Below are positions 38,027 to 51,289 of a stretch of DNA of 64,000 nt, one piece after another (positions within the stretch are counted from its first letter, which is position 1; each line of letters opens with the position of its first letter). The position numbers and the translations under genes are program-made. Below the pieces are notes generated by a model, which did no database searches, was not told where the DNA came from, and saw only the letters and a list, made by a program, of their open reading frames with translations. This stretch comes from Hermodice carunculata (taxonomy: Eukaryota; Annelida; Polychaeta; Eunicida; Amphinomidae). The stretch spans positions 78,929,403 to 78,993,402 of the forward strand of contig OZ026615.1 in assembly GCA_964020975.1 (NCBI GenBank). Direction: 5' to 3'.

Positions 38027-38576
38027 GCTTTAAATTTTAAATAAAGCTATACACAGCATTAAAATTTTAGAAAATGTTTTTGGTTTGAAGTGGTACAGTA
38101 GAATAAAACAGCACAAAGTCTACAGGGCCAATCTGTGGAAATATATTCTCTTTACAATAGCGAGCAGTTCCAACTGCGATGCACCTGAGCGGTCCAGTGC
38201 TCACATACAGCGAATGCAGACGTCATGAGCAGTTTACTTCATCTGCCTGAACTATTACGCATGTCAATCCACAATACACTCCTCTTTGCTAAACTTTAAT
38301 TACTGTCCATAATGCGTCATGAACTCTGACATGCGCTGTGGCGTATGTGTTAATATTTTCTTCCTATATATGCTGCGTAAACATACATAATATACCAAAT
38401 ATCCGCTGTTGGCCTGTGAGTGTGCCATATTTGTTCCGTGCCCAAAATAAGCTTATCCATACAGCTGAACAATGATGCAATCCTACAGTTGATTACGAGT
38501 CCCCATGCCATGACACATTAACTCTAGATATGTTAAACCTATTAAAAACATGACCATAAATGCCTGTGTATATGGC

Positions 38577-38579
<3 letters not shown>

Positions 38580-38634
<55 letters not shown>

Positions 38635-38707
38635 CTGTGTGTGTGTCTGTGTGTGTGTGTCTGTGTGTCTGTGTGTGTGTATGTGTGTGTGTGTGTCTGT
38701 GTGTTTG
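38580..38707. repeat. (AT)n(GT)n compound microsatellite
   Basis: AT run to 38618, then GT with regular tctg interruptions. Confidence 0.95.
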
Positions 38708-38960
38708 TAATTTCTTCATATGGTTTTGCCATGGAGGTTTCTTCCTCCATGGTCTTGCTTAAATTTCTCTTGCAGAGACCTTTAGAATTAAGTCAAGGTC
38801 ACCCAAATGCAATCCCAATCTTATATATCGACAAGTGACCTTGGCAATTACGTCAATGGCATGCAAACAGAATTTCAGTCCAGGCTGTACCAACATACAT
38901 GATCCTACAGAGTTTTGTCAAGTTCTGTCAAATTCCTCAAGAGTTACTGCATGGAAGCCA

Positions 38961-39077
38961 GAGGAGGAGGAGGAGGAGGAGGAGGAGGAGGAGGAGGAGG
39001 AGGAGGAGGAGGAGGAGGAGGAGGAGGAGGAGGAGGAGGAGGAGGAGGAGGAGGAGGAGGAGGAGGAGGAGGAGGAA
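38961..39077. repeat. (GAG)n microsatellite, 39 units
   Basis: Uninterrupted homopurine trinucleotide array. Confidence 0.97.
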
Positions 39078-39201
39078 CCGGTCCACGCAGGTAAACATAA
39101 TGCATTTACACTACCTAACTTTCAGGAAAATGTTAAGAAACGAAAATTCACGTAATGCAGCCCTCCCCCCTCCCCCCGAAAATTTTGAAAGGTAGGGCGC
39201 C

Positions 39202-39271
39202 GCCTTGCCTCCTAAACAGAGCTTCTTTGGTTTCAGGCGAAACCAGAAAAAGTCTGCTTAGGAGGTAGAAG
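39202..39271. repeat. 70-nt imperfect hairpin, foldback or small-RNA-like
   Basis: cctcctaaacagagcttctt-tggtttc (39208-39234) pairs with gaaaccagaaaaagtctgct-taggagg across a 4-nt loop (aggc). Outer gcctt/aaggc extends the stem. About 30 of 35 positions pair. Confidence 0.6.
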
Positions 39272-40080
39272 GCTACTCGACGTAGCCAAAATTATGAAAC
39301 TTAAGTCCTGGGTTCCTATTCATGCAAATGGAGAGCCAAATTTTAAAACCCTAATTTCTCTTCTGAAACCCTAAAATTTGTGGGCTGCAGGAAAAGTCCT
39401 GCTGCTGTACGGACGGTTGATCTGGGCAGCATGGTATTTTTCGATGATAAATGACCCAAGAACTCGCCAGTGCAATAGGGCATGTCAGATACACTTTTCT
39501 GTATGGTGGCAGACTGGCAGCACGTGCTTCTTGCGTCACATCAAATTTTTGACAAATGAATGAAGCAGGTTTTGTTTATCCCCAGGTATCACAACCTGCA
39601 ACAGGTGGATTCAAGGAAAGTTACCTGCCACCTGCAAAAGTCCTTCTTCTGCTTGTTGAATTTGAGTTTAACGCTTCATTTTGAGACTGTCTTAACTGTA
39701 TTTGGATATGAAACCTTAAGATTTAATTTCTATCGGAAAATAATCAACATTAGAATTTTTTCATTCCATGTCAAAGATACCTGTAACGGTCAACCTAATG
39801 TGTTGTTGTATCACTTGTTTTGTTCGAGCAGAACTCATAACTGATAAATTCAAAATTAGTACCAGTTGGCGTGCTTTGCCAAGTATTACATTTTCTGGCT
39901 GTGGTCAGTGATAGCAATTTTGGTATGTCATGATTTCCATGGTTCTGGTATTGAAAGGGAAATCCATGAAGGTACTTTATGCAATCATATCGTGGGTTTT
40001 TTTGTTTTTGTTTTTATTCTATAACCTATTTGCTGTAATATATCCTTCTTGTGATATAGCATTTTGTCACTAACGGTATG

Positions 40081-40081
<1 letters not shown>

Positions 40082-40163
<82 letters not shown>
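40082..40163. repeat. (TC)n microsatellite
   Basis: About 41 units, followed by a C run. Confidence 0.95.
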
Positions 40164-40166
<3 letters not shown>

Positions 40167-40521
40167 CCCCCCGCTGATTTTAGCTGAAAAATGACCCATG
40201 AAGGATATTGAAACTTGCTCGCAGGCTCAGTGCAATTCACAAAATCTACTGTGTTTTGGGGTTTTATCTTCAAGTTTTGCTTTTTAAAAACTGCATTTTG
40301 TGGTTCTGTTTTCCAGCTTTGCTATTTTGGTTATGCCAGAATTAGTACAACATAATGTTATCAACGAATCATAATCCAAACAGTCAGTTGACATGACATA
40401 AATCTTGCGAACACAGTAACAATTAACCCTGCCCCCCCCCCCTTGACTAAAGACCGACTGAACGAGTGTCCTTGGAGTAGCTTATACTATTCTGACAGGG
40501 TTCGTCTTCAAGTTTTGAATT

Positions 40522-40544
40522 ATTGTTATTATTATTATTATTAT

Positions 40545-40603
<59 letters not shown>

Positions 40604-40604
40604 T
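40522..40604. repeat. (ATT)n(AGT)n microsatellite
   Basis: Short ATT run followed by about 19 AGT units. Confidence 0.93.
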
Positions 40605-40932
40605 TGTTCTTCTTGTTATCACTAAAATTATTTTTTACAAAATCATTAGAGCAGACGCCAGTTCACATCCAGTCGGTTTTGGCCTATTACAAGGGAAAGT
40701 GTTAAGGGACCACCTTAATTTTACTCATTAAAATGCTGCTGCTGATCATATAATGAATACACACTGAACGTGGAACTGCAACGATGATGATGATAATGAT
40801 TATGATGACTACGACGACAAAGATCGCGACAACCATATAATGACAGCCAGGTGGGGAACAGCAATGATAGTAAAACGACTGGCGACTGAAGAAGCAGAAG
40901 AGCAATAACGATTGTGAACGACTGTTCATGAA

Positions 40933-40994
<62 letters not shown>

Positions 40995-40995
40995 G
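40933..40995. repeat. (GAC)n(GAT)n microsatellite
   Basis: About 10 GAC then 10 GAT units. Confidence 0.93.
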
Positions 40996-42042
40996 TTTGC
41001 TTTTACGTTTGTGCGACGATAACCATGGGGGGGGGGGGCACAAAACGACAACAAATATTTATGACTACTGAATCCCTTTGGCAAATAAAGATGATTCATC
41101 TCTGTACTCAGTGTGCAAGTTGAATGGCAATACAATGCAGATCGAGAGTAGACCTATGATGAAATTGTCACAGTTATTCACCTCGTGTCGACTGACCTTA
41201 TAACACTTCACACTGAGGCAAGATATGAAATATTGAATAATATCCAGCGCTACACATACTGAAGAGGAAAATATGTATAAATAGAAACGCAATATATCCA
41301 AGGCTTTATTTGCCTCAGAGACAGACCAAACTCAGTATAACTTCTATTACACAAGTGCAGTGGAGAAAACACAGAGATTGGTCTGTTTTGCAGGCAAAGG
41401 CTTATATTTCACAATTTTCAACAGCACCCTCCCCTCCCCGTGCGCAAAAGATTACTAATCTATGGTGCTTGCCACATTTTACCTTTAATGTACCCCTGCT
41501 CCCAACCCCTGTCAATCAGCTGTTGTAAGCTATGCACCTCGGGTTACCCTGTACTGGATGTCATTAAGGGTCTGTTAGTTTCCACACGTAAAATGTTTAT
41601 CTGGAAAAAATCAAAAGCGAAATAAAGGTGATTCCTTTTGCAAAATAAGAGTGCGTAAATCCGTTTTTGTTTATAAATATTTTTTTACCTAAAACAAAAA
41701 TTTGACCCAAACGTTAGAATAGAGAAGCCACTAGCTCGTGAAAACATGCCCCTCCCGAGAGGGGGGGGGAGGGCGGTAGTGTCCAAGTAGACTGAGACAG
41801 GGAATACTAATGTCAGAGTGACTGCAAAGCACTTCTCCTGTTACGTTGAGCTACAACGATGTACATTTTGTTCTTGTCGGCAGATAGTAAAGTTGCGCTA
41901 ATACTATAAATTGCCTCCATTTACATCTTTTTAAAGTGTGTTCTAATACAGTGGTTGTGTGAAGAGTGTTATGTGAATAATCAGTGAGCTGTCACATCTC
42001 TATACGTTTGCAATTTTGTGCTCAAGCTAGGGTAAGACTGAA

Positions 42043-42091
42043 TGAATGAATGAATGAATGAATGAATGAATGAATGAATGAATGAATGAAT
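42043..42091. repeat. (GAAT)n microsatellite
   Basis: Twelve units. Confidence 0.93.
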
Positions 42092-42670
42092 TCAAACACA
42101 AAGCATGACAGTATGATATAAAATTTTCACAAATCAGTATTTTCAAATGTGTACAGTGTCACCTTTCAATTGCAACTGCACTATGTATTTATTAATGACC
42201 ATATGCTACAGATAATGGTAACACAAAAAACAATCACAGAAATCAGTCCGTTTGCACACTTCCCATGAGAGAAATATTGGGAAATCCCATCTCGTTAATC
42301 CTGTGCTCCAGGCCAATGCTCTGAACTATCTGTTATTCATATTCAAATTGAATCGATCGACTGACCTGAGTTGGGACCATATTTGGTGTGGCAATGCCAA
42401 AGTTTTGGCTGGCAAATCTACGCGAAGTCTGAGCCCTGGATCAGTGCAAAAAAAAAAAGCCACCGCAATATGACCACCTGTACCATGCATGGTCATATAT
42501 GGTTGTGTCACTGTTTGGTGGGATCTCAAGTAGTCAAGAATCATACCATATATGGGTGTCAATGCTCAGATGCACTTCAGGCTCCACGCTGCATGGTACC
42601 TATGGTAGCACACATTAAGAAATGACATACAGCCAAGTAGACTTTTTCCCCCGCGTGTTGGACCATGATC

Positions 42671-42785
<115 letters not shown>

Positions 42786-43941
42786 TTGGTCCAGGTTTCA
42801 CCTCCAAAGGCTTGCCATGGTGCACAAACGTTGAGCATGCCACCAAGAGTGGCCCCAAATTGATCAGTTGCATGCGATAAGTGGAAAAGATATGCAGTTG
42901 CAGACAATCACAGTATTTGCCCAACACCAGCACACACAGTCTTGATCCACTGTGTGTGAGCCAATCCGATGCCAGAACGGCCAACACAAGGTGATGTCCG
43001 TTTTAACTGCTTTAATTTTAATCACTGCACACATAAAATTAACAGCATCACATGTACTGGTACGTCCACCTACTTGCAGGTTTTTTGGTTTGGTGATACA
43101 ACAAACCCGGCGCACAATATGAGCGTGAAATTCAAGTCATAGACCCATGCATAGTCACTAAAAAAGTGTAAACTGGGGATTACCTTGGGGATGCCCGGTG
43201 TCAAGTAGCCTAGCCACTGTTCTGCGGTGAATTTGTCGATGACAGCGGTCCAAATTGGTACCTTTAACTTTCTTGAGCTCTGTGACCATTGATTGCATCA
43301 AGTGTGTGCAGCGGTATACCTTCTGTTTTGTTGGAACCCTATTTCAGATGGCGATTGCAAAGTCGACTGTTTTGTTGATGCAAGACGTCTGCTATACATA
43401 TCGGCTAAATATAGCACCAAGCGTCACACTATTCAAAACGAGGCTATACCGCCAGATTCAAAATTATGTAGGAAATTTTTTTATCTCATCGCCTTATGTC
43501 TGTAATTGAGACTGCGCTATGTAAATATTTGCACCAGAAATTGTTTTCATGAGTGCTTTTCAAGTACAAAGCAAAGTAGTTCCCCCAAAATTGTCAAATT
43601 CTGCAACTTTACAGACGACAACACGGAAATCGGATCGTGTCATGCGCAAATTACTAGCCAACCTGGCAGGGGTACGTCGACCGGTAAACGGTGTGACTCA
43701 TCCGTCTCAATGATGTTAATGTTATGTGATTAACAAGTTGCTCCACTTGGCAGCCACGCATGCTGACTGGACGTTTCACTTTGAATAGGTACCACAGAAA
43801 GAAATTTTCTGAAGTGAATTTAGATGGTTCCAGAACACGTATTCGCGGATTCTGCCCACAACACGAGAGATTGTAAACAAGTAGTTGAAGTAGCATGAAT
43901 TCAGTGTACTTTTTGACCATTTTAGTAATGCATATTATTAC

Positions 43942-43942
<1 letters not shown>

Positions 43943-44016
<74 letters not shown>

Positions 44017-44069
44017 CATAGTGACACAGGAATGCGTCAACGGCTAGCACCGTAAAAAGCGAGTGCAGT

Positions 44070-44132
<63 letters not shown>

Positions 44133-44154
44133 TATATACATATACATATATATA

Positions 44155-44185
<31 letters not shown>

Positions 44186-44188
44186 GTA
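43943..44188. repeat. two (AT)n arrays with (TACA)n
   Basis: AT arrays at 43943-44006 and 44074-44125, the second followed by tacata units to 44188. Confidence 0.93.
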
Positions 44189-44452
44189 TATGTATACACA
44201 CACCTTTATAACCATATACCGTAACAATACCAACACAAAGACGGCCCTAAGGCTAAGCCTTAAACTGTGTAGCCAAATGGGGAACTGAAACTGAAATTAC
44301 TGCAGAATCCGACAAGATTCATTTATATTTCATTTAAAAAATAAATTATCCCTTTACAAATTTAAAGCCGACTCAGAGAAACATTAGCATTTAGTTTATT
44401 CACTTAAGGTACCAGCAGTCCCTGAGGCTGAAAAAACTTACTTTTTTGTCTT

Positions 44453-44464
44453 ATGTATATATAT

Positions 44465-44548
<84 letters not shown>

Positions 44549-44575
44549 TTACATACATACATACATACATACATA
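44453..44575. repeat. (AT)n(TACA)n microsatellite
   Basis: Long AT run, then six TACA units; same order as the array ending at 44188. Confidence 0.93.
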
Positions 44576-44935
44576 TATAATATTCATATTGACTTAACTT
44601 GTAACTGTTGCAGTTTCCAATTTTTATGAATGTTGAAAATGAAGGGTAATAAATGCGAGGTAATAAATTTAAACAAGTGGTATAACACTATGATCATACA
44701 GCAATAACATTATCATGTTGAGTGTTCTGGAATTTTGCAGCTGACTGCCAGTGATTTGTAAATAATCGAGATGTTGTGTGTGTGTTTTTTAAATAGAGAG
44801 TGATGTGATGAAGATATTAATTTTTTTTGTTTTTGTCCCCGTTATTATCACCATTATTATAATTTATATCTTTACCATCGTCACTGTCACCACCATTGTC
44901 ATCGCCATGACGACGTTTTTGTCACTATCACTGTG

Positions 44936-44937
<2 letters not shown>

Positions 44938-45005
<68 letters not shown>

Positions 45006-45147
45006 CTACCACCACCACCACCACCACCATCATAGCTATGACCATTATAATTGTCATCGCCCTGCACGTTTTTTGTCACCATCATCACCACAACCATCAT
45101 TGTCACCATCATCACCACGACTTTCATCATGACTTTTCAGGATCAGG

Positions 45148-45214
<67 letters not shown>
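44938..45214. repeat. two (ATC)n arrays
   Basis: 44938-45030 (with a cac stretch) and 45149-45214, separated by imperfect tcatcaccac-type units. Confidence 0.93.
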
Positions 45215-46505
45215 ATATGCAGTGTGGCTTTTGCCAGTAGCAAATGAGGTCTGCAAATAGAATGGCAACAAGCTCAGATGGTAGCACATATGTACGTGGA
45301 TTCCACCAAATACCACTTGCTTGTGGTTAGTGAAGAATGCCCAAAGACATGTATATAGTGCCGGTTATTAATCGCGCATGTTTCACTTGGGTCATTCAGA
45401 CGGATATGGTTACCTAATACAGTGGAACCTGTTTTGAAAGGTAACCCCACCGAAGCCCTCGTGGTTAGAGTCTGAAACACAATATTTTCATCTCCTTTTC
45501 AAGTGTTTTCCATACTGTAAATCCCTTCTGTGTAATTTTTTTTTGGAATTGACGCTGGCCGATTCCCCATATAATCTTACATTATGTAGGACTTTCATTG
45601 TTGCGGGGGGGGGGCAGTCACAGGCATAGTATGTTTTTTCTCTGTGATAGGTATAAAAAGCTGACCGTAATATTCCACAGGGGTAATAACATGCAAAGTT
45701 GTAGTACGCAATGATTTGAGTGAATGAAGAAGCAGAGATTTTGATATTTTCCACCAAGAAGAATAAGGACACCCCTACATGCCATTATACAGCTTACATG
45801 GCCAAATGACATAACCATGGTTTGTGTGTATCTTGAGGTTGTAGAAAAGAGTTCTTTTTTAATGCATTGTATTCAGATTTTGCAAAATATGGGAAAAGAT
45901 TCACCTGATGTGTTTCATGCATATTGCATAAACAGATTGTGTAACTGAAACTGTAGCATGCACTAAATTATTTGAGCTGTTGAACTGTTTCTTGCGTCCA
46001 TATATGTTTCTGTTTGGTGTCCACCTCCTGAAAAATTCGGAGTGACCAAAGGGGTCTCACACAATGGAAAAAAATGTTACATACATGCTTGGCATAATCT
46101 AATGAGATGTTTGCCAATGGGAGAATGTGTTGTATTGTGAAAGTATCTTTTTGCTACCCACTAATTTTAGACTCCTTATAGAGAGCGTGTACGTCCTTTT
46201 CATGCCGTGTATAGGCCGCGTACATCCTTCTGATACCGTGTGTAGCAGAAGTAAATGTTACCATAAACGCAATAAACCCTGCTATACGTCACGCACTTAC
46301 CCAAAGGCAACTGATGGGTGGCTTTTTTATGGGTTTTGCCAGGTGGTTTTGCATATCCACATAACAAGGTCCAAAATGCAGTCAATTTCATATAAACTGA
46401 CTTTCTCTAAAATAGCCTCACTGGTGCTGAAAGCTGACTGTCTTACACTCGCGTATGAATATGTGTGGCTGCCAAAGTATGCTGAATTACATGAGCAATA
46501 AGTTA

Positions 46506-46591
46506 GTGTGCACTAGCCCCAAGGGACCTCCCCTCGCTCTGTTAAGCTTGCTTAGCAGAGCGAGGGGAGGTCCCTTGGGGCTAGTGTGCAC
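46506..46591. repeat. 86-bp near-perfect palindrome
   Basis: Arms of 43 bp with four mispairs, mostly G-T, around a 2-nt centre at 46548/46549. The core arm is actagccccaagggacctcc followed by cctcgctctg. Much more GC-rich than its surroundings. It could extrude as a cruciform, or be a foldback element or a copying artefact. Confidence 0.85.
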
Positions 46592-47446
46592 AGGCATGCT
46601 CCCGGGTATGATTTTCCGCTGTGTATGTATATTTTTTCCGGGCCTTCGATCATGAATTTCATTCCTAACTTATTATGTCATACATATTTGTGCCTTTCAA
46701 ACATTTTATTAAAATTAAAACAACAAAATTTTGCTAAAAAGATCAATAATGACGTAAAGCATCGGAGACAGTGTTCAATAACACATGATTGTGTTTACGC
46801 AAATCTGAAGCTCTCAGGTTATCTGCCGCGGTCATCTTGCGTTGCGTATTTTCCTTGCTTTCTATAAGGAATTTTCACTCCTGCCTTCATCTGTGTCTAC
46901 ACTAGTCTTGTTCCACCGAAGTCTTTCTGTGAAAATATGATGTGAAAATGTGTGATCTTGGTCCAATAATCTTTGCATGAACAACTTGTTTCCAACATGC
47001 GGACATGACACCTGCACATGGTACGGCAACAACAAGTTTGATTGGACAGTGCATGAAGGGCATGTGATCAAAGCGCATTTATAGTAAGGTAAAATGACGC
47101 CTCCATGCCCAGTCTTGGCTATTTTTGGAGGGATACCCCAGGAATATTTTTCCTTAGCCAGTAAGAGAGCTTGTAACATAGAAAGATTCCAGCAGTATAT
47201 AAAACATAATGGCTGACGATGCAAACCATCGTGATTGCAAAGTTTTGGGATAAATTTTGCAGTTATATCAGTCAAAATGTCGTGAAAAACACAGTGTTGT
47301 TTGATTTTTATCCATTTAACGAGAAGATACTTTTTTACTGCAAAATCGAAATAGGCCTAGCCATCCGCAAGTATTTAAGTTTGTATGCGATAAAATGCAC
47401 ACCCTTGCATGCCCGGGCTTGCATGCAGTTAAATATACATGTCATT

Positions 47447-47620
47447 GCAGACCAGAGGGAAGCTGCTGAAGGTTGGCTTGCAGCGGGTGCGGCTCAAATC
47501 GACAACGGTGACAAACGATGGTTCAAATACATATCAGATGTGCTTGACAACGGCATGCCAGGGGTTTGCTGTTTATTGATATGCTCACAGCAATCAGAAG
47601 TATTAAGATGCATTTGGGTA
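47447..47620 (+). CDS. candidate internal coding exon, unidentified
   Basis: Within a 142-codon open frame (47219-47647), a GC-richer stretch begins right after an acceptor-like cattgcag and runs to gtaatg near 47620. It encodes REAAEGWLAAGAAQIDNGDK followed by RWFKYISDVLDNGMPGVCC. It is not a repeat seen elsewhere in the window. I do not recognise the protein and see no partner exons, so this may be chance. Confidence 0.2.
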
Positions 47621-48249
47621 ATGTGGCCAAAATTATTGTCCTTATAAATTTTGTTCAATGATGAAGGATAGTGTACGATACGTTAGAAGATTTTATTGAC
47701 TATTATATCTCCCATTATTTGCTTGCATGCTAAGTTAGTAAGTACCTGATGTATAGACCATTTATGATAGAGTTGACTACATTTCAGGCATTGGGTGCTT
47801 TACCCCCATTTTGTCTTTTTGTTCAATCTGGCATATGGCATCAAGTGTACTTTACCAGACGCTCAGCAAGTGCCGATTTCTATAGGGCTTTGTCCTTGTT
47901 TCCATAAAGCCCCATTCAATAGAGAAGCCCTTTTAAACACCCAGTCACTAATTTTAGTCAGTAACATCGGTTGGTCTCTCCAGCACTTCCTTTGATGCGA
48001 TTTAACTGGTGATGCTATATTTATGTCCCTGCCCACACGTTTACAAAGTGTCAGTGTTGCCTGACGTCACACTGTTTGAATCTCCCATGTGTTCCCACGT
48101 ATATCCAAGCTCTTGGTCAGTTAAAAGGATCAAAACTCTCTCAATCACACTGGTGCAACCATTTAACCAACCTCACATGTCAGAAATGACTATCCCTGCT
48201 GCCTGCAGATAGATTGGTGGCCACAAGATGGAAAATAAGTTAAATGAAC

Positions 48250-48360
48250 GCTGAGTGTAACTAGGTCGACATAAAAATAAAGTGGGAAGATGGGCAAAAA
48301 TGAAACAACAAAAGAAAGAATATTCGGAAAAACAATACATCTGTGTTTACACACAGACAT
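48250..48360 (-). mobile_element. solo 5' end of a Helentron-like element
   Basis: A short AAAG/GAAA-containing stretch followed by ggaaaaacaatacatctgtg and the hairpin ctgtgtttacacacag at about 48340-48355. No core or conserved block is attached. It resembles the 5' ends at 60452-60471 and 60518-60537. Confidence 0.45.
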
Positions 48361-49132
48361 AATTATTTCATAACTTGCGGTCCCTCAAGAACGGACCATT
48401 CTCCACATTTTGATTTACAACCACAGGTTGTCACAGAGAAGTTGGTGAAACTAAAGTTGAACAAAGCAAGCGGTCGAATTGCTGACCATACATTCAAAGA
48501 TTGAAGTGGTTCTGTGAACTTCAAAATGATACCAAGGTCACCTTTGTTTAAAACCATTATCACTGTTGCAAACATGAACACATCCCCTTAAGAATTTTTC
48601 GAAATATGATAATTTTTTAAAACTTAGAAAATGACAGCACCGCTATCTGCTGAACAAATTTGATGAAGACCAAGTCCATGTACATTCCCGATAAGTCCGA
48701 AGAAAATCCAAGTTATAGTTTCGGAGAGCAAGTCAATAAGAGTGAAAACACACAAAAACTCACAAAAAAGGCAAAAAATAATCACTGTACCACCTGTTGG
48801 ACCCATTTTGGTCTAGAGGTCCCCAGAAGTGTCCTTGCGCAATTTCAAAGCAATCGGCTTGGCGGTTTTGGACAAGAATTCTTAAGATTTTGCCGAAATT
48901 TGAAAAAAAAAATCGTTAAAAACATCCAAAAATCATTTGAGAGTGCCAATTCAAATAAACTTGGTAAAGAGCCACCCAAAGTACTTCCCCGCCAAGTTTG
49001 AAGTGAATGTTGGTGACGGTTTTAGAGTAGTCAAACACGTGACGTACCATTGCAATCCCCATTGACTTGCATTGAAATCAATGGAAATGTATGTATTAAC
49101 CGGTAAGTGCCCAAATTGAAGAAATCATTAAA
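48361..49132. repeat. tandem repeat family C, left part
   Basis: Diverged units with recurring phrases: gcgccacctg-like, gaacaaatttga, caatttcaaagcaatcgg, ggcggttttgga. The same phrases resume at 49961 after copy 6 and occur again at 60541-60960. No coding potential. Confidence 0.6.
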
Positions 49133-49880
49133 AACTAGGAAAGATGATTTGCTGCATAGCAAATCAGTGTGTTTGTCCTAAAAGCATATTGGTATGGCAA
49201 TGTAAAACTACTCTATAACACAGCAGCAGAAGTTTGAATGGCATCTCTACCTATTATAGTGTTGAAGATATTCAAGATTGAAAATTTTGAATACTGCTAA
49301 TTAGCATAATTTAAATTGCTACAACTTTTGTTTAAGATTCATTACATGCGCAATAGTCAACAACCCCCTAGTAGAAGTTGAAGTGACATCTCTATCTATA
49401 ATAGTTTTGCAGATATTCAAGTTTTTAAATTTTACATGCTGCTAATTAGCATAATTTAAATAGGTGCAACTTTTGCTTTTGATTCATTAGATGCGCAATG
49501 GTCAATAACCCCCAAATAGAAGTTAAAATGACGTCCCTATCTATAATAGTTTTGAAGATATTCAAGTTTTAAAATTTTAAATGTTGCTCATTAGCATAAT
49601 TTAAATTGCTACAACTTTTGTTTTAAATTCATTGGATGTGCACTGGTCAAGAACCCCCTAGTAGCAGTTAAAATGACATCTCTATCTATCATACTTTTGA
49701 AGATATTCAAGATTTAAAATTTCAAATGCCATTAATTTGCATAATTTTAAACATCTTCATTCCTGTGTATAAAACGGTCAAACTCTCATATATGGAGGTA
49801 CAATCATGCCAAGTTTTGGAGTTTATATGTATAATAGTGTTCGAGAAAAGTGTCGGACAAATTTGCTGGTAAAGAAGAAA

Positions 49881-49917
<37 letters not shown>

Positions 49918-49960
49918 ATTTCCGGAAAAACAGAAAAGTGTGTGTTGACACACACACTTT
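49133..49960 (-). mobile_element. Helentron-like element, copy 6, nested in another tandem repeat
   Basis: Complete ends: aactaggaaagatgatttgc with hairpin at left, and gtgtgtgttgacacacacac at about 49938-49957. It holds four to five ~145-bp monomers and (GAAA)n. The sequence on both sides (48570-49132 and 49961-50850) belongs to one other repeat family, so this copy landed inside it. Confidence 0.82.
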
Positions 49961-50850
49961 AATTAAGAGATGCGAAATATCTTCACCTAATGAACACCTT
50001 TATTTAACCCGTCCACCAGCTGCATATCTATTGAATTTCAAAAGAATCTATACGGTTTCGGATAAGAAGTCGAAAATAGGGAAACCGAATAAAAAATCAT
50101 AACAAAATAGAAATAATCGCAGCGCCACCTGGTGAACAAACTTTGAAGTCTCAGTGTCCCCGGAAGTACTCCCTTTGCAATTTCGCAGCAATTGGCTCAG
50201 CAGTTTTGGAGAAGATGTTGAACAGGAACGTAATCAGTGGTTGTTCAGATTCAAAAATGACCAAAAAAATCGTTAAATATCATGAATCCAAAGTAACATC
50301 ACCCAGTGAATAACCCTGTTTGGCCATTCTATCGTGACATTTCTACCAAGTTTCAGCACAAAGAGAGATACTGTTTTGGCTAAGTAAAAAATGACGAAAA
50401 CACAAAAAAATTCATTGAAAATAGAAAAATGATTGCAACGCCACCTGGTGAACAAATAAAATTAATAACCCTCTAGGACTGCCCGTGTGTAATTTCAGAG
50501 CAATTGCACGAGCGGTTTTTGAGGAGATTATCTAAAGATTTGTCCGACAACAAACAAGCAAACAAAACCTGCAGCTTGATCATTTGAACACACTTGGTAG
50601 AGAACCGCCTAAGGTACATCCCCACTAAGTTTGAAGAGAACCTCGCAAGTGCTTTTGGAGAAAATTTGACCGGAAAAAATTAAGAACATTTGAGAAACCA
50701 CTGGAGTTCGACCATTTGAACAAAAACTGGTGGAGATCCACCAAGGTAGATACCACATCAAGGTTGAAGTGGATATGGCTGACGGTTTTGGGTAAACCGT
50801 AAATACAAATTATAGAGGCAGAGACGACGGACGGACGACTTAACCTTTTC
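49961..50850. repeat. tandem repeat family C, right part
   Basis: Continuation of the family interrupted by copy 6: cagcgccacctggtgaacaa, gcaatttcgcagcaattggc, cagttttggagaagat. It ends with a short gacggacggacgac tract near 50827-50841, comparable to the microsatellite tract of other tandem-core elements. Confidence 0.6.
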
Positions 50851-50929
50851 TTAGAGCCGATTGTCAAGTCAGCTGAGTTATGCAGCCACGTAATCGTTAA
50901 ATATAACTGCATAGGCATGGAAAAAGATT

Positions 50930-50931
<2 letters not shown>

Positions 50932-50995
<64 letters not shown>

Positions 50996-51163
50996 CAAGC
51001 ATACATACATACATACAAACATACACACATACATACGTACATTCAAACATACATACATACGTATATACATACGTACATACATACATACATACATACATAC
51101 GAACATACGTACATTCATACATACATACATACATACATACATACATACATACATACATACATT
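50932..51163. repeat. (CA)n(TACA)n microsatellite, ~230 bp
   Basis: CA for about 30 units, then TACA units with scattered substitutions. Confidence 0.95.
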
Positions 51164-51289
51164 TGGTAATTAAAAATAAGGTTGCGGTTCAGTAACGCTG
51201 AAGTTGAGCTTCGTTGACATAGAGGCAATTACAATAATTCAGTCTGCGTGAGTCAGCGCCGTCAACCAGCCACACATCTCCTGTGGCTC

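Noticed and set aside
38835-39195. Poly-Glu / poly-Arg frames, like acidic nuclear proteins
   Set aside because: Pure (GAG)n translation with no conserved flanks.
46862-47275. 137-codon minus-strand frame as a gene
   Set aside because: Length is notable, but no start context, splice signals or recognisable motif supports it.
50897-51158. Met-Tyr-Val-Cys repeat frames
   Set aside because: Translation of the (CA)n/(TACA)n microsatellite.
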